The position numbers were made by a program, and so were the translations under genes. 31,352 nt of DNA from JBGQAS01 sp964498605. Lineage in GTDB: Bacteria > Chloroflexota > Anaerolineae > Anaerolineales > Anaerolineaceae. Position 1 is the first letter of the stretch. Each line of letters opens with the position of its first letter. The stretch lies in contig CAZCHK010000024.1 of assembly GCA_964498605.1 (NCBI GenBank), positions 1 through 31,352 of the forward strand, written 5' to 3'. Positions 21,469 to 31,082 of the stretch are shown piece after piece. The notes under the pieces are model-generated. The model was not told the DNA's origin and made no database searches. It saw only the letters and a program-made list of their open reading frames with translations.

Positions 21469-22215
21469 ATGGACATTCCACGAATATTCAACATCACTGA
21501 GAGTGCTCACCGCATCCACAATCCGATTTCAACGAATAAGCTTGCCACGCTCGGTGCGGCGCTGTGCCTGGAACATGGGGACCGTGTACTCGACCTCGGC
21601 AGCGGTTCAGGGGAAATGCTGTGCACCTGGGCACGCGATCACGGCATTATCGGTATTGGCGTCGACATGAGCCAGCTGTACACCGACCAAGCCAGACGCC
21701 GCGCTGTTGAGCTCGGCGTTGCTGATCAAGTCAGGTTCATCCATGGCGATGCTGCCGGTTTTATCGTTGACGAGAAGGTCAGTGTGGCTGCCTGCCTCGG
21801 CGCCACCTGGATTGGTGGGGGAGTCTCCGGCACGATCGACCTCCTGGCGAGGAGCCTGTGCGCCGGGGGAATCATCCTCATCGGCGAGCCCTTCTGGCGG
21901 CGGTTGCCACCAACGGAAGGTGCTGCCAGAGAGTGTCTTGCCCATTCAATCTCCGACTTCCTCCTGCTCCCGGAACTTCTCACATCATTCGGGCGCTTTG
22001 GCTGCGATGTCGTTGAAATGATCCTGGCTGACCAGGACGACTGGGACAGATACGAGGCGGCCAAATGGCTCAGCATGCGCAGGTGGCTTGATGCCAATCC
22101 GGACGATGAGCTGACGCAGGAGGTCCGAGCCAAACTGGACTCGGAACCTGTGCGTTACGCCTCTTTCACGCGTGAATACCTGGGCTGGGGTGTGTTCGCG
22201 CTGATGCAGCGGTGA
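21469..22215 (+). CDS. Class I SAM-dependent methyltransferase
   Basis: A 248-residue Rossmann-fold methyltransferase. Motif I VLDLGSGSGE is at 40-49, an acidic end to the second strand (GVDMS) follows near 68-72, and a motif III-like region holds GGIILIGEPFW around 131-141. The substrate is not evident; the arrangement resembles small-molecule or UbiE/Cfa-like methyltransferases. AAGGAG lies 10 nt before the ATG, longer than usual. It stands alone between remnants and an isochorismatase-like gene. Its base composition is closer to the left part of the window than to its right neighbours. Confidence 0.87.
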   Translation: MDIPRIFNITESAHRIHNPISTNKLATLGAALCLEHGDRVLDLGSGSGEMLCTWARDHGIIGIGVDMSQLYTDQARRRAVELGVADQVRFIHGDAAGFIVDEKVSVAACLGATWIGGGVSGTIDLLARSLCAGGIILIGEPFWRRLPPTEGAARECLAHSISDFLLLPELLTSFGRFGCDVVEMILADQDDWDRYEAAKWLSMRRWLDANPDDELTQEVRAKLDSEPVRYASFTREYLGWGVFALMQR

Positions 22216-22325
22216 TTCGTTGGCGCATCGGGTGGATCACCACGGAAACAGGTTCCAACCTGTGATGCGGGGGGAATCGTTGCGCAGAAAAAATATCGAA
22301 GCTAGAATGATCAAGGAGGTAACAA

Positions 22326-22853
22326 ATGCAACAACAAAGCGAACAAATACCAACGGCTCTTCTGGTCATTGATGTGCAAAAAAGTTTATTTGAAAAATCA
22401 ACACCCATTTATCAGGCTGATGTGTTGCTTGAAAATATCATGTATTTAATTCATCGAGCCAGGCATGAGAGCACGCCTGTATTTTTCATTCAACATTCAA
22501 ATCCTAAAGCTCTCGTAAAAGGCTCTGAAGGCTGGAAAATACACCCAAGGCTTCAACCGCTGGAAGAAGAAATGATCATCCACAAGCTCCACCCCAACGC
22601 GTTCGAAGAGACCAACCTTCAGGAAGAGCTGGAGAAAAGGAATGTCAGCCGAGTGGTTGCGACGGGTCTGGTGACCCACGGTTGTGTGAAAGCCACCTGT
22701 TTGGGTGCAATGGCGCGTGGATTCAAAGTTGTATTGGTCAGCGACGGCCACAGCAGCAACAGTGCAGATGCCGCTCAACTCATCAAGAAGTGGAACCGGT
22801 CTATTCAAGAAAAAGGTGCAACCGTGGTGGAAACTCGAGGGGTAAACTTTTAA
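22326..22853 (+). CDS. Isochorismatase-like cysteine hydrolase
   Basis: A 175-residue enzyme with the full catalytic triad of the family: Asp16 in VIDVQ, Lys87 in IHKLHPNAF and Cys120 in GLVTHGCVKAT, with the cis-peptide region just before the Cys. The family includes nicotinamidases, ureidoacrylate hydrolases and other amidohydrolases; the substrate here is unknown. A perfect AAGGAGGT lies 5 nt before the ATG. There is no clear operon partner. Confidence 0.92.
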   Translation: MQQQSEQIPTALLVIDVQKSLFEKSTPIYQADVLLENIMYLIHRARHESTPVFFIQHSNPKALVKGSEGWKIHPRLQPLEEEMIIHKLHPNAFEETNLQEELEKRNVSRVVATGLVTHGCVKATCLGAMARGFKVVLVSDGHSSNSADAAQLIKKWNRSIQEKGATVVETRGVNF

Positions 22854-22961
22854 TTTTGAAGGCGGTGGAGAAGGGAAATCCAGATGAACACAGATGTTAG
22901 AAAAAGTAACAGATTCTGTGATTTTGAAATCGGATAATTTCTATTCCGTAATAAAAGGAAG

Positions 22962-23066
22962 ATGATCGAAATGTTCTACGATGTGTCTGGAAACAGGGGG
23001 GGCACAATCTTTAATCAGCTGGTAATCAACAAGGTCTCGCCAGGTGGAAAATGGAGTCGGGAATGA
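22962..23066 (+). CDS. Short upstream ORF overlapping the nucleotidyltransferase start
   Basis: A 34-codon ORF with AAGGA very close to its ATG. Its stop codon overlaps the ATG of the nucleotidyltransferase at 23063 as ATGA. It could be a leader that couples translation to the next gene or a chance ORF. No family is recognised. Confidence 0.3.
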   Translation: MIEMFYDVSGNRGGTIFNQLVINKVSPGGKWSRE

Positions 23067-24118
23067 AAACGAACACTCGCCTGATCAATCAATCAGATCT
23101 GCTTGCGATTATCGTAGAAAAAATCATCGCTGATTTTCGCGAGGACATCTCTCTATTTATCTGCTACGGCTCGTTTGTGACCGGTGAATATGGGTGCATG
23201 TCTGATATCGATTTCTTTTTTGTCCCAAAAACCGAAAGGGGAATTGAACTGGATTACCAATTCATCATCAATAATATTGGTTACGACCTGTGGCCTGTAT
23301 CATGGGAGCGTTTAAATAGTATTGCCAGTCTTGAAGACCAGCCTGCCTCGATGTTCATTGATGGAATCACGCTGTTTGCCTCATCAGAAGACGATGAGGA
23401 AAGGCTGGAGGATTTGAAATCAAAGATCCTGCATAACCTAAAGGATGAAGTGGTAATCAGAAAGATGTCACGGAAGTATCTGGACAAAGCCAAAACCATT
23501 TACTTCGATATGAAAAACCACACAAGGGATACACTTTTTATTGACGCCATGCAAATCGTCGAGACGCTTTTGGTTGCGATTTCCTTGATGAATGGCACCT
23601 ACCTAAGAAAAGGTCTGAAAAAGATTGACATTGAGTTAAAGCGGTTCTCGCTTGTTCCAAACATGTTCCTGGAAAAATACCGTGAATTGATCCATGCGGT
23701 GGACCAAATCGAAACATTACCTGTGGTAAAAGAAATGATCGCAGAAACTGATCATATGTGGAAATTAAAATTCGAAAACAATAAAAACCACGCGGAAATG
23801 GTTGGTTTTTATGAAGAGTTTAAATCTACCTACAACAAACTATTGTCTGCCTGTGACGAAGAAAACTACGAAAGCGCGTACTATGCAGGTTTTATGATCG
23901 ACCGAGAAACACAATCTTTATTAACGCACTTCGCCGCTCCAGGAATGTTCCCGAGTATCATCGACACAGTCTTAATACAAAATTTTGAGAGCATAAAATC
24001 AATATGTCGTGAACACGAACGAAAGCTCGTAAACCTTCTCGAGGAGAAGGGTGTCAAGATTGCCAATTATAAGAACACCTGTGAATTTAGAAGGCATTTT
24101 CTGAAAAAAACCACCTGA
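23063..24118 (+). CDS. Nucleotidyltransferase-domain protein
   Basis: A 351-residue protein from the chosen start. The N-terminal domain has the polymerase-beta-like nucleotidyltransferase signature: GS at 36-37 and Asp48/Asp50 in SDIDFFF, with a likely third acidic residue in YDLWPVSW. The rest is helical and charged with no recognised motif. Aminoglycoside and lincosamide adenylyltransferases have a similar plan, but no specific match is claimed. GGAG lies 6 nt before the ATG at 23063; an ATG at 23051 with GGTGG is the alternative (355 residues). The gene is AT-richer than those of the left part and may be acquired. Confidence 0.8.
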   Translation: MKTNTRLINQSDLLAIIVEKIIADFREDISLFICYGSFVTGEYGCMSDIDFFFVPKTERGIELDYQFIINNIGYDLWPVSWERLNSIASLEDQPASMFIDGITLFASSEDDEERLEDLKSKILHNLKDEVVIRKMSRKYLDKAKTIYFDMKNHTRDTLFIDAMQIVETLLVAISLMNGTYLRKGLKKIDIELKRFSLVPNMFLEKYRELIHAVDQIETLPVVKEMIAETDHMWKLKFENNKNHAEMVGFYEEFKSTYNKLLSACDEENYESAYYAGFMIDRETQSLLTHFAAPGMFPSIIDTVLIQNFESIKSICREHERKLVNLLEEKGVKIANYKNTCEFRRHFLKKTT

Positions 24119-24474
24119 TAACAAGATCGCAGAGCGGTTGGGGCACAATGTTGTCTTCGGACAAAAGCAAATGACTGATTGATCATTCGCCCATGTTCTT
24201 GTTTGAAATGATTTTCGGCAGCACTATGGGATTGTTATTCAAGGAAAAAGTGAGCTGTGCGAAGGTATGGCCGTGTGCGTTGATCTGTGCTGCGCAGGGA
24301 GTCGGAACCAAGGATATTTAACTGCCATCCAGTCATCTAGGCAGCCATTAGCGTTGACAATATCTTTATAATGTGTATGGAATATATCATGCTGCCAATC
24401 AATATTCGCATCGGTCCCAGTTTCCGGTTAAATGTACCTTCAGGTAATTCCCTGCATAATCAAAGGAGGATCAA
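24119..24474 (+). other. Intergenic gap
   Basis: No gene is supported. TTGACA at 24354-24359 and TATAAT about 7 nt after it are too close to form one promoter. AT-rich sequence continues to the strong ribosome binding site of the next gene. Confidence 0.35.
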
Positions 24475-25146
24475 ATGGCACAAGCTGGTATCCATGGGTT
24501 GATCGGTTTGGCAATCCGAAAATGGGTTCCTAAGGCGGAATGGTTGATGCTGGGAATCATTCTCGGTAATCTCTTTCCAGATTGCGACAACCTGGCAGTA
24601 GCAATCGCAACGATTGCCAAGTTACCCACCGCGGGACTGCATCGAACATTCACGCATAGTCTCTTCACCATCGTCGCCATCCTGGCAACTTTCTACATCA
24701 TCTCCATCATCACGAAAAAGCCACGCTGGAACATGCTGGGAATTGGTTTGGGGATCGGATTGTCTATGCACATACTGATCGATCTGCTTATTTGGTTTAA
24801 CGGTGTTGAAATTTTGTGGCCTATCAAATCGTGGGTAAACTTATGGAACGGTTACACACCGCCTGAGTGGGTGGATAAATTCATGTTGTCATCTGAATAC
24901 TTATTCCTGGCGATATACTTTGTTTTCTTGTATTGGATGACACGCAAATATAAAACCGACCAGAATTTCCAGAAACTGCTCCTCATCTGGATCATTCTTC
25001 AGGTTACTCTGTTCATTGTATTCACTGTTTTAGCCTACATTCTGCGTAAGGGGTTTTTTACAATCAATGGAGCCGTTTATCTGTTCTCGCTGTTTCTCGC
25101 TATTGGCGTCACTATCCGGGCGAGAAAAACCATTGAGTCTTGGTAA
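24475..25146 (+). CDS. YdjM/DUF457-type membrane metal-dependent hydrolase
   Basis: A 223-residue membrane protein. Conserved polar motifs lie within or near helices: His7 in IHGLIG, PDCD (Asp36, Asp38), HRTFTHS with His56 and His61, and MHILIDLL with His99 and Asp103. This set matches the YdjM/DUF457 inner-membrane hydrolase family, thought to bind metal and act on a lipid or phosphate substrate. About five hydrophobic segments are present. A perfect AAAGGAGG lies 6 nt before the ATG. Confidence 0.85.
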   Translation: MAQAGIHGLIGLAIRKWVPKAEWLMLGIILGNLFPDCDNLAVAIATIAKLPTAGLHRTFTHSLFTIVAILATFYIISIITKKPRWNMLGIGLGIGLSMHILIDLLIWFNGVEILWPIKSWVNLWNGYTPPEWVDKFMLSSEYLFLAIYFVFLYWMTRKYKTDQNFQKLLLIWIILQVTLFIVFTVLAYILRKGFFTINGAVYLFSLFLAIGVTIRARKTIESW

Positions 25147-25333
25147 AGTGAATAATCATTCATCAAAACCCTCTGCCTGAAACAGCATCCAATGGTGGGG
25201 CATGACCCTGCGTGTACCTTGTACGTTTTATAAGAATTGGTGCGATAATGTGGTGTGGGTTGGTTTGCCGTTCTGCCGTTGATGCAAGTTAATCGGCAGT
25301 TGTTATGATAAAAATATTGGATGAGGGAAGAAA

Positions 25334-26038
25334 ATGGATTTTACGGTCGCACGCACATTCAGTTCGCTTTACATAGTTCTTGACATCGCCTGGCTTCTTA
25401 TTTTCCTTGGTACATTGTTTTACTTTAAACGTCGCATGGCTGTCGTCGTGGGGCTGCTGGCAGGCATATTGTATTTTGCGGTGGATTATGGGATTTTTTT
25501 CCAGCTGCTCGGCACACGCCAGGTCAATGGCGCGGATCCATTCTGGTTCCTTTTGTGGCTCAGCATGAGCTATGGATTTACCAACTTTGCGTGGATATGG
25601 CTTTTATTGGATGGAGATCCTCATGCGGTTGAATGGTCCGTGTTCCCGATCATCGGCTGGATCACGATTGGGCAGTTAAGCCATAATTTCGGATCCGGAT
25701 TTGCGCAAATCACTATCTCGCGCGGCACAGGAACATATCACGGCGTCATGGCCGTGATCCTATGCCTGGGTTATCTGTTCATCATCGTCAAAAACCTGAC
25801 CGGGAAGGAGAAAGTGAATCTCCTCAGGTTAATGGCCATCGGTATCGGTGTTCAGTTTGCCTGGGAGGCTTCCCTGCTCATCAGCGGGATCCGGCCACCC
25901 TTGTGGCAGCCGATCGTGATCAACTCTCTGCTTGAGACCAATCTTGGAATGCCGATCATATATTACATTCATAGGTCAATTTCAAAGCGGTGGAATGAAG
26001 ACCTGTCTAAAAATTTGTGGATCCAATCTGCTCACTGA
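25334..26038 (+). CDS. Polytopic membrane protein of unknown function
   Basis: A 234-residue protein with about seven hydrophobic segments (approximate centres 18, 45, 80, 103, 140, 165 and 205). I do not recognise a named family or a catalytic motif; the central GWITIGQLSHNFGSGFAQ loop and the LDIAWLLIFLGTL first helix could help a search. AGGGAAG lies 4-5 nt before the ATG. It stands alone: the gap before it is 187 nt and the gap after it is about 200 nt. Confidence 0.7.
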   Translation: MDFTVARTFSSLYIVLDIAWLLIFLGTLFYFKRRMAVVVGLLAGILYFAVDYGIFFQLLGTRQVNGADPFWFLLWLSMSYGFTNFAWIWLLLDGDPHAVEWSVFPIIGWITIGQLSHNFGSGFAQITISRGTGTYHGVMAVILCLGYLFIIVKNLTGKEKVNLLRLMAIGIGVQFAWEASLLISGIRPPLWQPIVINSLLETNLGMPIIYYIHRSISKRWNEDLSKNLWIQSAH

Positions 26039-26050
26039 TCGCCACCGCAA

Positions 26051-26076
26051 TGCAGCTACACCTCTGCATAGCTGCA
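26051..26076 (+). terminator. Hairpin after the membrane-protein gene
   Basis: TGCAGCTA (26051-26058), a 10-nt loop and TAGCTGCA (26069-26076) form a perfect 8-bp stem 12 nt after the stop codon. There is no T-tract, so it is a weak or factor-dependent terminator or an mRNA end structure. Confidence 0.45.
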
Positions 26077-26248
26077 GATCACTGCCAGTAAGACGGACTA
26101 TCTGGCCAAATCACAAGTTTTCCACTAAGAACAATGATTTACATACTACATGGGCTCAATAATGAAGTAAATAAAACTATTCATCGCAATAAAATACCCT
26201 CAATTAGCCTTGATGTATCATGTCGGAATAAATCGATCAGGAGCGCCG

Positions 26249-27217
26249 ATGCAGATAAAACCCCTCAAAGATGAATATCTTGAAGACGCCGCCCGGATGG
26301 TCAGCGACCGCTATAAATGCCTGCGCAAACAGGTGACACACCTGCCAGATTGTTATTCAGATTTTCTTAGCTTTCTGCCACTATTGCAGGCTCTTTTCAA
26401 GCCGGATGTCCCCGGGGTGGCAGCCTTTCAGGGGAAAATTCTGGCAGGCTTTCTGACTGGCTGGCAAATACCCGAATTCCGGGGCAAACGGAGTATCTAC
26501 AGCCCGGAGTGGGCCAACGCCGCCCTCCCGGGAGATAGCGCCCGTATTTTCGAAGCCATGTACAGTCAAATCTCTGGTGAATGGTTCGCAAGGGGACACA
26601 CTGCTCATTATTTGAGTCTGTTTCCGAACGACCAGCCAGCCCTTCAGCAGTGGCATCAGCTTGGTTTTGGCATGTTTTCTGTGGATGCTTTGCGCGGTTT
26701 AGATCCTGTCCCGCATGAGCAAACGGATGTTCAGATTCGACGAGCCGAGCCGCAGGATATCGATCGGGTTATAGCGCTTCAAAACGAACTATGGCTGTAC
26801 ATTAAAAAACCACCGATTTTTCTGTTAAACGAGAGGTACGATCGCGCATACTATGAGGAATGGTTGCTGAATTCCAAAAAAGCAGTCTGGCTGGCTTCTG
26901 TTCAGGGTGAACCCCTTGGGTTTATACGCATGGGACCTGCAGATGAGGATGTCTGCAAGATAATTTTTGAAGAAAAGACCACCAGTGTTTATGCCGCTTT
27001 CACGGTTGCACAGGCACGCTGCAAAGGCATCGCCACAGCGTTACTCGCCCATGCACTTGAATCTGCCCGGAATGAGGGTTACCTTCGCTGCGCGGTTCCT
27101 TTCGAGCCAATGAATCCGCTTGGATCACGGTTCTGGCTGCGGTACTTTCAGCCTGTATGTTATTCATTACTTCGCGTCATTGATGACCGGTTGACAAAAA
27201 TTCCGGTCGGAGACTGA
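26249..27217 (+). CDS. Tandem GNAT acetyltransferase
   Basis: A 322-residue protein with two GNAT-type domains. The first (about 1-155) includes AFQGKILAGFLTG and a degenerate acetyl-CoA region, GHTAHYLSLFPND. The second (about 160-310) starts with VQIRRAEPQDIDRVIALQNELW and has AAFTVAQARCKGIATALLAHAL as its acetyl-CoA loop. Only the second looks fully competent. Substrate is unknown; two-domain GNATs include mycothiol synthase and antibiotic-modifying types, but no closer claim is made. The ATG at 26249 is preferred because AGGAG lies 5 nt upstream; a longer start at 26210 has none. Confidence 0.82.
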   Translation: MQIKPLKDEYLEDAARMVSDRYKCLRKQVTHLPDCYSDFLSFLPLLQALFKPDVPGVAAFQGKILAGFLTGWQIPEFRGKRSIYSPEWANAALPGDSARIFEAMYSQISGEWFARGHTAHYLSLFPNDQPALQQWHQLGFGMFSVDALRGLDPVPHEQTDVQIRRAEPQDIDRVIALQNELWLYIKKPPIFLLNERYDRAYYEEWLLNSKKAVWLASVQGEPLGFIRMGPADEDVCKIIFEEKTTSVYAAFTVAQARCKGIATALLAHALESARNEGYLRCAVPFEPMNPLGSRFWLRYFQPVCYSLLRVIDDRLTKIPVGD

Positions 27218-27761
27218 GAGAGCTTTCGTAAAGCAAATTCGAATTTTTTAATGATTAATCTTTGCTTAATATCCAAGGTTTAAAAATAGCATGTGTTGAT
27301 CTGATCCTAGCGCAGCAATCTCAATACCAGAGTCAAATCAACAGTTTTGCCAAAATGTTTTGGGTTGATTGTACACGAGGTGAAGACTGCCAACCACTCA
27401 CTACTGGACTCACGGGTCTTTTCATAAATATGAAGCGCTGATTTCTTCACTCAGGTCCATCCATGCCGGGTGGATTTCTGACCATGAGCTGTCAGAACAG
27501 CAACATCATCCTGTCAGGAGGGGTAAGCGCCTGAGCTGTCGGGCGAAGCTCTATAATCTGGATGAATCCACTTCTTGCTGTGGAAAGAAGAGGTTCTTGT
27601 TGCCTGGGCTTGCGTCAAGCCATCATCATTCGGGTAAAGAGGCGTGAACTAATAACTTGGAACTGCATGGTCATTGAATAAAAACGCAAGGCTGCGGATT
27701 GCGCAGATGATCGGGCTTAATTTTCTTTGAGCCCGACAACGATCAGAGAAAAAGGGCAGGT
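27218..27761 (+). other. Long intergenic region
   Basis: No supported gene in 544 bp. Three CTGTCA/CTGTCG words occur at 27487-27540. A 7-bp stem TCGGGCT/AGCCCGA (27711-27717 and 27730-27736) lies 26 nt before the next start codon and may be a leader hairpin. Confidence 0.4.
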
Positions 27762-28565
27762 ATGGAAAATTACAAAAGGATAACTTCGAAATGGTCGCGC
27801 ATGATGATCATCATGGTTCTGTTTTTATCTGGCTGCGTGGAAATTTCAGAATCACGCTCACTCAGACTTGAAACACCCACTCCAGCCGCTATCTCACCTA
27901 CGGAAACTCAAACTCCTTCTCGCACTCCATGTCCAGTGCAGGTAAATCAGGTAAATTTTTCTGCTGAAGATGGCGAGAATTTAATGGGCACATTGTACAC
28001 AAGCGGTGAAAATCGATATATTGGAGTGGTACTGGCTCACATGGGTGCTCATCATGCTGATCAAACCAGCTGGGCAGATTTTGCGGAATATATCGCGCAA
28101 CGGGGGTTTGGCGCGTTAACTTTCAACTTCCGAGAAGACAGGTCCAAGTTAGACCTGGATGTACTGTCAGCCATCGAATTCCTGCAGAATCAAGGCTATT
28201 CACGCATCGTGTGTATGGGTGCCAGCATGGGTGGAACCGCCTGTTTAAAGGTCGCCGTATCAAGTGAACTTGCGGGACTGGTGGTCATTTCCAGTCTCTG
28301 GACAACGGGCAGCGGGTCGGTAGGAAACGCGCTGTATGTGCGGCGTGAGAGTCTGGCGCAGCTTAACCTTCCAAAACTCTTCGTGACCACTGAGAATGAC
28401 GGATTCGGTGTCCCGCCGACCATGAAGGCCATCTACGATGCCGCTCCAGAACCAAAAACTTTCGTAACCTATGCAGGCGGGGTGCATGGCACGGATATCT
28501 TCGATTCACCCCAGGGTGACGCGTTCCGAGAATTGCTTTTTAATTTTTTGGAAGGGCTAAATTAA
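27762..28565 (+). CDS. Lipoprotein alpha/beta-hydrolase
   Basis: A 267-residue protein. Residues 1-25 form a lipoprotein signal ending in the lipobox LSGC, with Cys25 as the acylated residue. A Thr/Pro-rich linker (about 38-57) follows. The hydrolase domain has the nucleophile elbow GASMGG with Ser155 and candidate Asp213 in TENDGFG and His242 in GGVHG, the complete triad. It resembles the dienelactone-hydrolase-like group. It should sit on the outer face of the membrane. AGGT lies close to the ATG. The S9 peptidase gene follows 78 nt later on the same strand. Confidence 0.85.
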   Translation: MENYKRITSKWSRMMIIMVLFLSGCVEISESRSLRLETPTPAAISPTETQTPSRTPCPVQVNQVNFSAEDGENLMGTLYTSGENRYIGVVLAHMGAHHADQTSWADFAEYIAQRGFGALTFNFREDRSKLDLDVLSAIEFLQNQGYSRIVCMGASMGGTACLKVAVSSELAGLVVISSLWTTGSGSVGNALYVRRESLAQLNLPKLFVTTENDGFGVPPTMKAIYDAAPEPKTFVTYAGGVHGTDIFDSPQGDAFRELLFNFLEGLN

Positions 28566-28643
28566 CGGAACAGTGCTTCTGGATCGATCCCAAAGCTGGA
28601 TCAATCGATTTTGACACTGCTCCATGTCAGCGAGGAGGCTTGA

Positions 28644-30701
28644 ATGATCGTAAAAATCAAAAAGCATAGTCCGACCCTTAAGGAGATGTTCCAGATCCCG
28701 ATCGTTGGCGGAGGGAAGATCAATCCCGCTGGAGATAAGTTGGTTTTTGGGATGATGCATGTGGATGATTTTGAAGGGAACCAGATCAGAACATCTGCCT
28801 ACATATTTGATCTTCAAACAGGCCGCTCTCGCCCATTCATCACGAATGAAGTCATCTCGCAATCATACTGGATAAATAACGACACTTTAGCCATTCGAAA
28901 ACTTACCGGGGATTGCGGTTTTCAAATATTCATATATCAGGGTTTTGATGGGCCTGGGCGTCAGATCACTACCCAGCCGGGTGGTATTGATTTGTTTGCC
29001 CCGTTGAAAAATGGATTCGTTTATTCGGCAAAAAGGAAGAACCAGACAATTGTCCAGAGAGAAGAAAAACTTGGACGGTTCAAATTCGCTGGCGAAAGCG
29101 ATTACGTTACTGGTCTCTATTTCATAGAATACAAGATAAGCCCGAATTGCCAGAGCGAATCCGGTGGCGACTCCAAAAAAGACAATCCGCCCGCGGTCCC
29201 GGTGGTCGATTTAAGTCCGATGCTGGAAAGATCGTTCGAGATTGACTCGATCGTTCCATGTCCACACGCCAACACTTTTTATCTGAACTGCCGCAAGTAT
29301 GAGGACGAGTTTTCCCAGGAAATTACGGATTTCATCAAGATCGATCTGGAACCCAGCAGCTATGAAAAAAAGGCCGGGAATACCACCTGTTCCTCTCAAG
29401 CGCTTAAACTTGCCCTTCCTCAAGGTGCCAAGATCAAAGCAGTCTCTCCGGATGGTACAGCGATAATCGTTCTTTTTAAAGAAGGAGGCTCTGCCCAACA
29501 CAGCCAGTCTGATCTCTGGGTGCTTGATCTGCAAAAGCCACAGTTTGATATTGGAAGCGGAGACCTGAAGCCCTGTCTTGAATGCATCACATCAACACTC
29601 GATCAGGAACCTCAGGATGTGTATTGGACTCGGGAAGGGATTTTCATGAGTTACTGGAACAAAAGCCGCTGCGAAATCGCCAGGCTTGCAAAAAATGGCG
29701 AGCCCGAGGTTTGGAACACCGGGGGTCTGTCCCCAATAACATTTTTTCTGAATGACTCTGCCCAGATATCCATGCGGGCAGCCTCTTCGGACAGGCTGGC
29801 TGAGGTTTATTGCGGCTGCCCGCATTCAAAAGGCTGGGATCTTCAACGCGTTACCGGTTTTAATGAGCAGTTCAGGGATTGGGACTTTGGTCAGGTGGAG
29901 TCCATTTGCTGGATGAGCAAAGATGGAACGGAAATCGAGGGCATCCTGCGCAAACCATCAAATTTCCAACCAGATAAGAAGTACCCCCTGCTGATCCATA
30001 TCCACGGGGGACCCGCGGCGGTCTCGCCCTGCATTTTACTGGACAACAATAACCGCTACTTATATCCGATTGCGCAGTTTGTCAATCAGGATATCCTGGT
30101 ACTGGAACCAAATTACCGCGGTTCTCTCGGCAGGGGAAACAAATTTTTATCGCTAAATTTTGATCATCTGGGATTTGGTGACATGTGGGATATCGAATCT
30201 GGAATTGATTTCTTGGACGACCAGGGATTCATAGACAGGGACAGAATTGGCTGCATGGGTTGGAGTCAGGGCGGCTACTTGAGCGCGTATGCAGCCATGC
30301 AAACGACTTTTTTTATTGCGGTAAGCGCAGGAGCAGCACTTTCGGACTGGCGGATTTATTACGCAGGTTCGGATGAACCCGGAGAAATTTTACTTTCCGG
30401 TAATCCACACGAGGAAAAGTCCGCCTGGGACAAATCAGCCCCAATCAGCGGCATCCAGAACGCGAAAACGCCCATCTTGTTCCAGCATGGGGAAAATGAT
30501 CAAAGAGTCCCGCTGCTCAGCGCCATGGAAATGTACCGTGCATTGAAGCAAAGGGGAGTTCAAACCAGATTGGTGATTTTTTCTGGACAAGGTCATGGAT
30601 TCTTAAGACCAAAAGAAAGCTATGCGCTGATGCTTCAGAATTTCCGCTGGTTTTTGCACTATTTAAAGGGTGAAGAGTTAGACCTATGTAAGGAAATCTA
30701 A
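28644..30701 (+). CDS. S9 family peptidase, prolyl-oligopeptidase/acylaminoacyl-peptidase-like
   Basis: A 685-residue enzyme. Residues about 1-420 form a beta-propeller-like N-terminal domain. The C-terminal alpha/beta-hydrolase domain has the oxyanion segment LLIHIHGGPAA, the nucleophile Ser541 in GWSQGG, Asp619 in GENDQRVP and His651 in GQGHGF, the complete catalytic triad. No signal peptide is seen, so cytoplasmic peptide breakdown is likely. Length is normal for the family. GAGGAGG lies 5-6 nt before the ATG. Together with the upstream lipoprotein hydrolase it forms a small hydrolase pair. Confidence 0.92.
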   Translation: MIVKIKKHSPTLKEMFQIPIVGGGKINPAGDKLVFGMMHVDDFEGNQIRTSAYIFDLQTGRSRPFITNEVISQSYWINNDTLAIRKLTGDCGFQIFIYQGFDGPGRQITTQPGGIDLFAPLKNGFVYSAKRKNQTIVQREEKLGRFKFAGESDYVTGLYFIEYKISPNCQSESGGDSKKDNPPAVPVVDLSPMLERSFEIDSIVPCPHANTFYLNCRKYEDEFSQEITDFIKIDLEPSSYEKKAGNTTCSSQALKLALPQGAKIKAVSPDGTAIIVLFKEGGSAQHSQSDLWVLDLQKPQFDIGSGDLKPCLECITSTLDQEPQDVYWTREGIFMSYWNKSRCEIARLAKNGEPEVWNTGGLSPITFFLNDSAQISMRAASSDRLAEVYCGCPHSKGWDLQRVTGFNEQFRDWDFGQVESICWMSKDGTEIEGILRKPSNFQPDKKYPLLIHIHGGPAAVSPCILLDNNNRYLYPIAQFVNQDILVLEPNYRGSLGRGNKFLSLNFDHLGFGDMWDIESGIDFLDDQGFIDRDRIGCMGWSQGGYLSAYAAMQTTFFIAVSAGAALSDWRIYYAGSDEPGEILLSGNPHEEKSAWDKSAPISGIQNAKTPILFQHGENDQRVPLLSAMEMYRALKQRGVQTRLVIFSGQGHGFLRPKESYALMLQNFRWFLHYLKGEELDLCKEI

Positions 30702-31082
30702 GGAATACCGTTATTGTTCCATCATGAATCCTCATCGCTCCGATAAAGTCCATTTCTATCGATCTCTCTTCTCTACAGCCATCCATACCCTTTCCATTCC
30801 GCTGTCGCTGTACGACGGCAGATCCGGCAACCTCGCCCCCCTTCGGCCGGCCATCCCGATGTGTGGCGGAATGCTCACCCCGGCTATAGCCCTCATCCAT
30901 AAAGCGAACAGCATGGCTTACAAGAAAGCGGTAGTTGATGCATGAGAATTAGTTGATGCTATTGCAAATTATTTCGTGGAAAAAATGAAATCAAGCGATC
31001 TCCAAAGAAGGAGAGCAATTGTTGATTGCTGAATACGTGAGAAAATTTATTGAAATGTCAGATTATATATTTCTTGCATTTT
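30702..31082. other. Unexplained GC-rich patch and AT-rich tail
   Basis: From about 30724 to 30945 the sequence is markedly GC-richer than its surroundings and open in more than one frame on both strands: plus 30724-30945 (73 residues) and a minus-strand frame that includes MLFALWM and ERVWMAVEKRDR. None has a convincing ribosome binding site or a recognised domain. It may be a remnant of a repeated or mobile sequence. From 30946 to 31082 the sequence is AT-rich with nothing clear. Confidence 0.4.

Noticed and set aside
24354..24371. TTGACA followed by TATAAT as a promoter
   Set aside because: The two boxes are only about 7 nt apart, far below the 16-18 nt needed.
27480..27545. CTGTCA/CTGTCG words as more copies of the TGAYAG operator
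   Set aside because: Their spacing differs from the 10-bp direct repeat and no TGATAG half-site is present.
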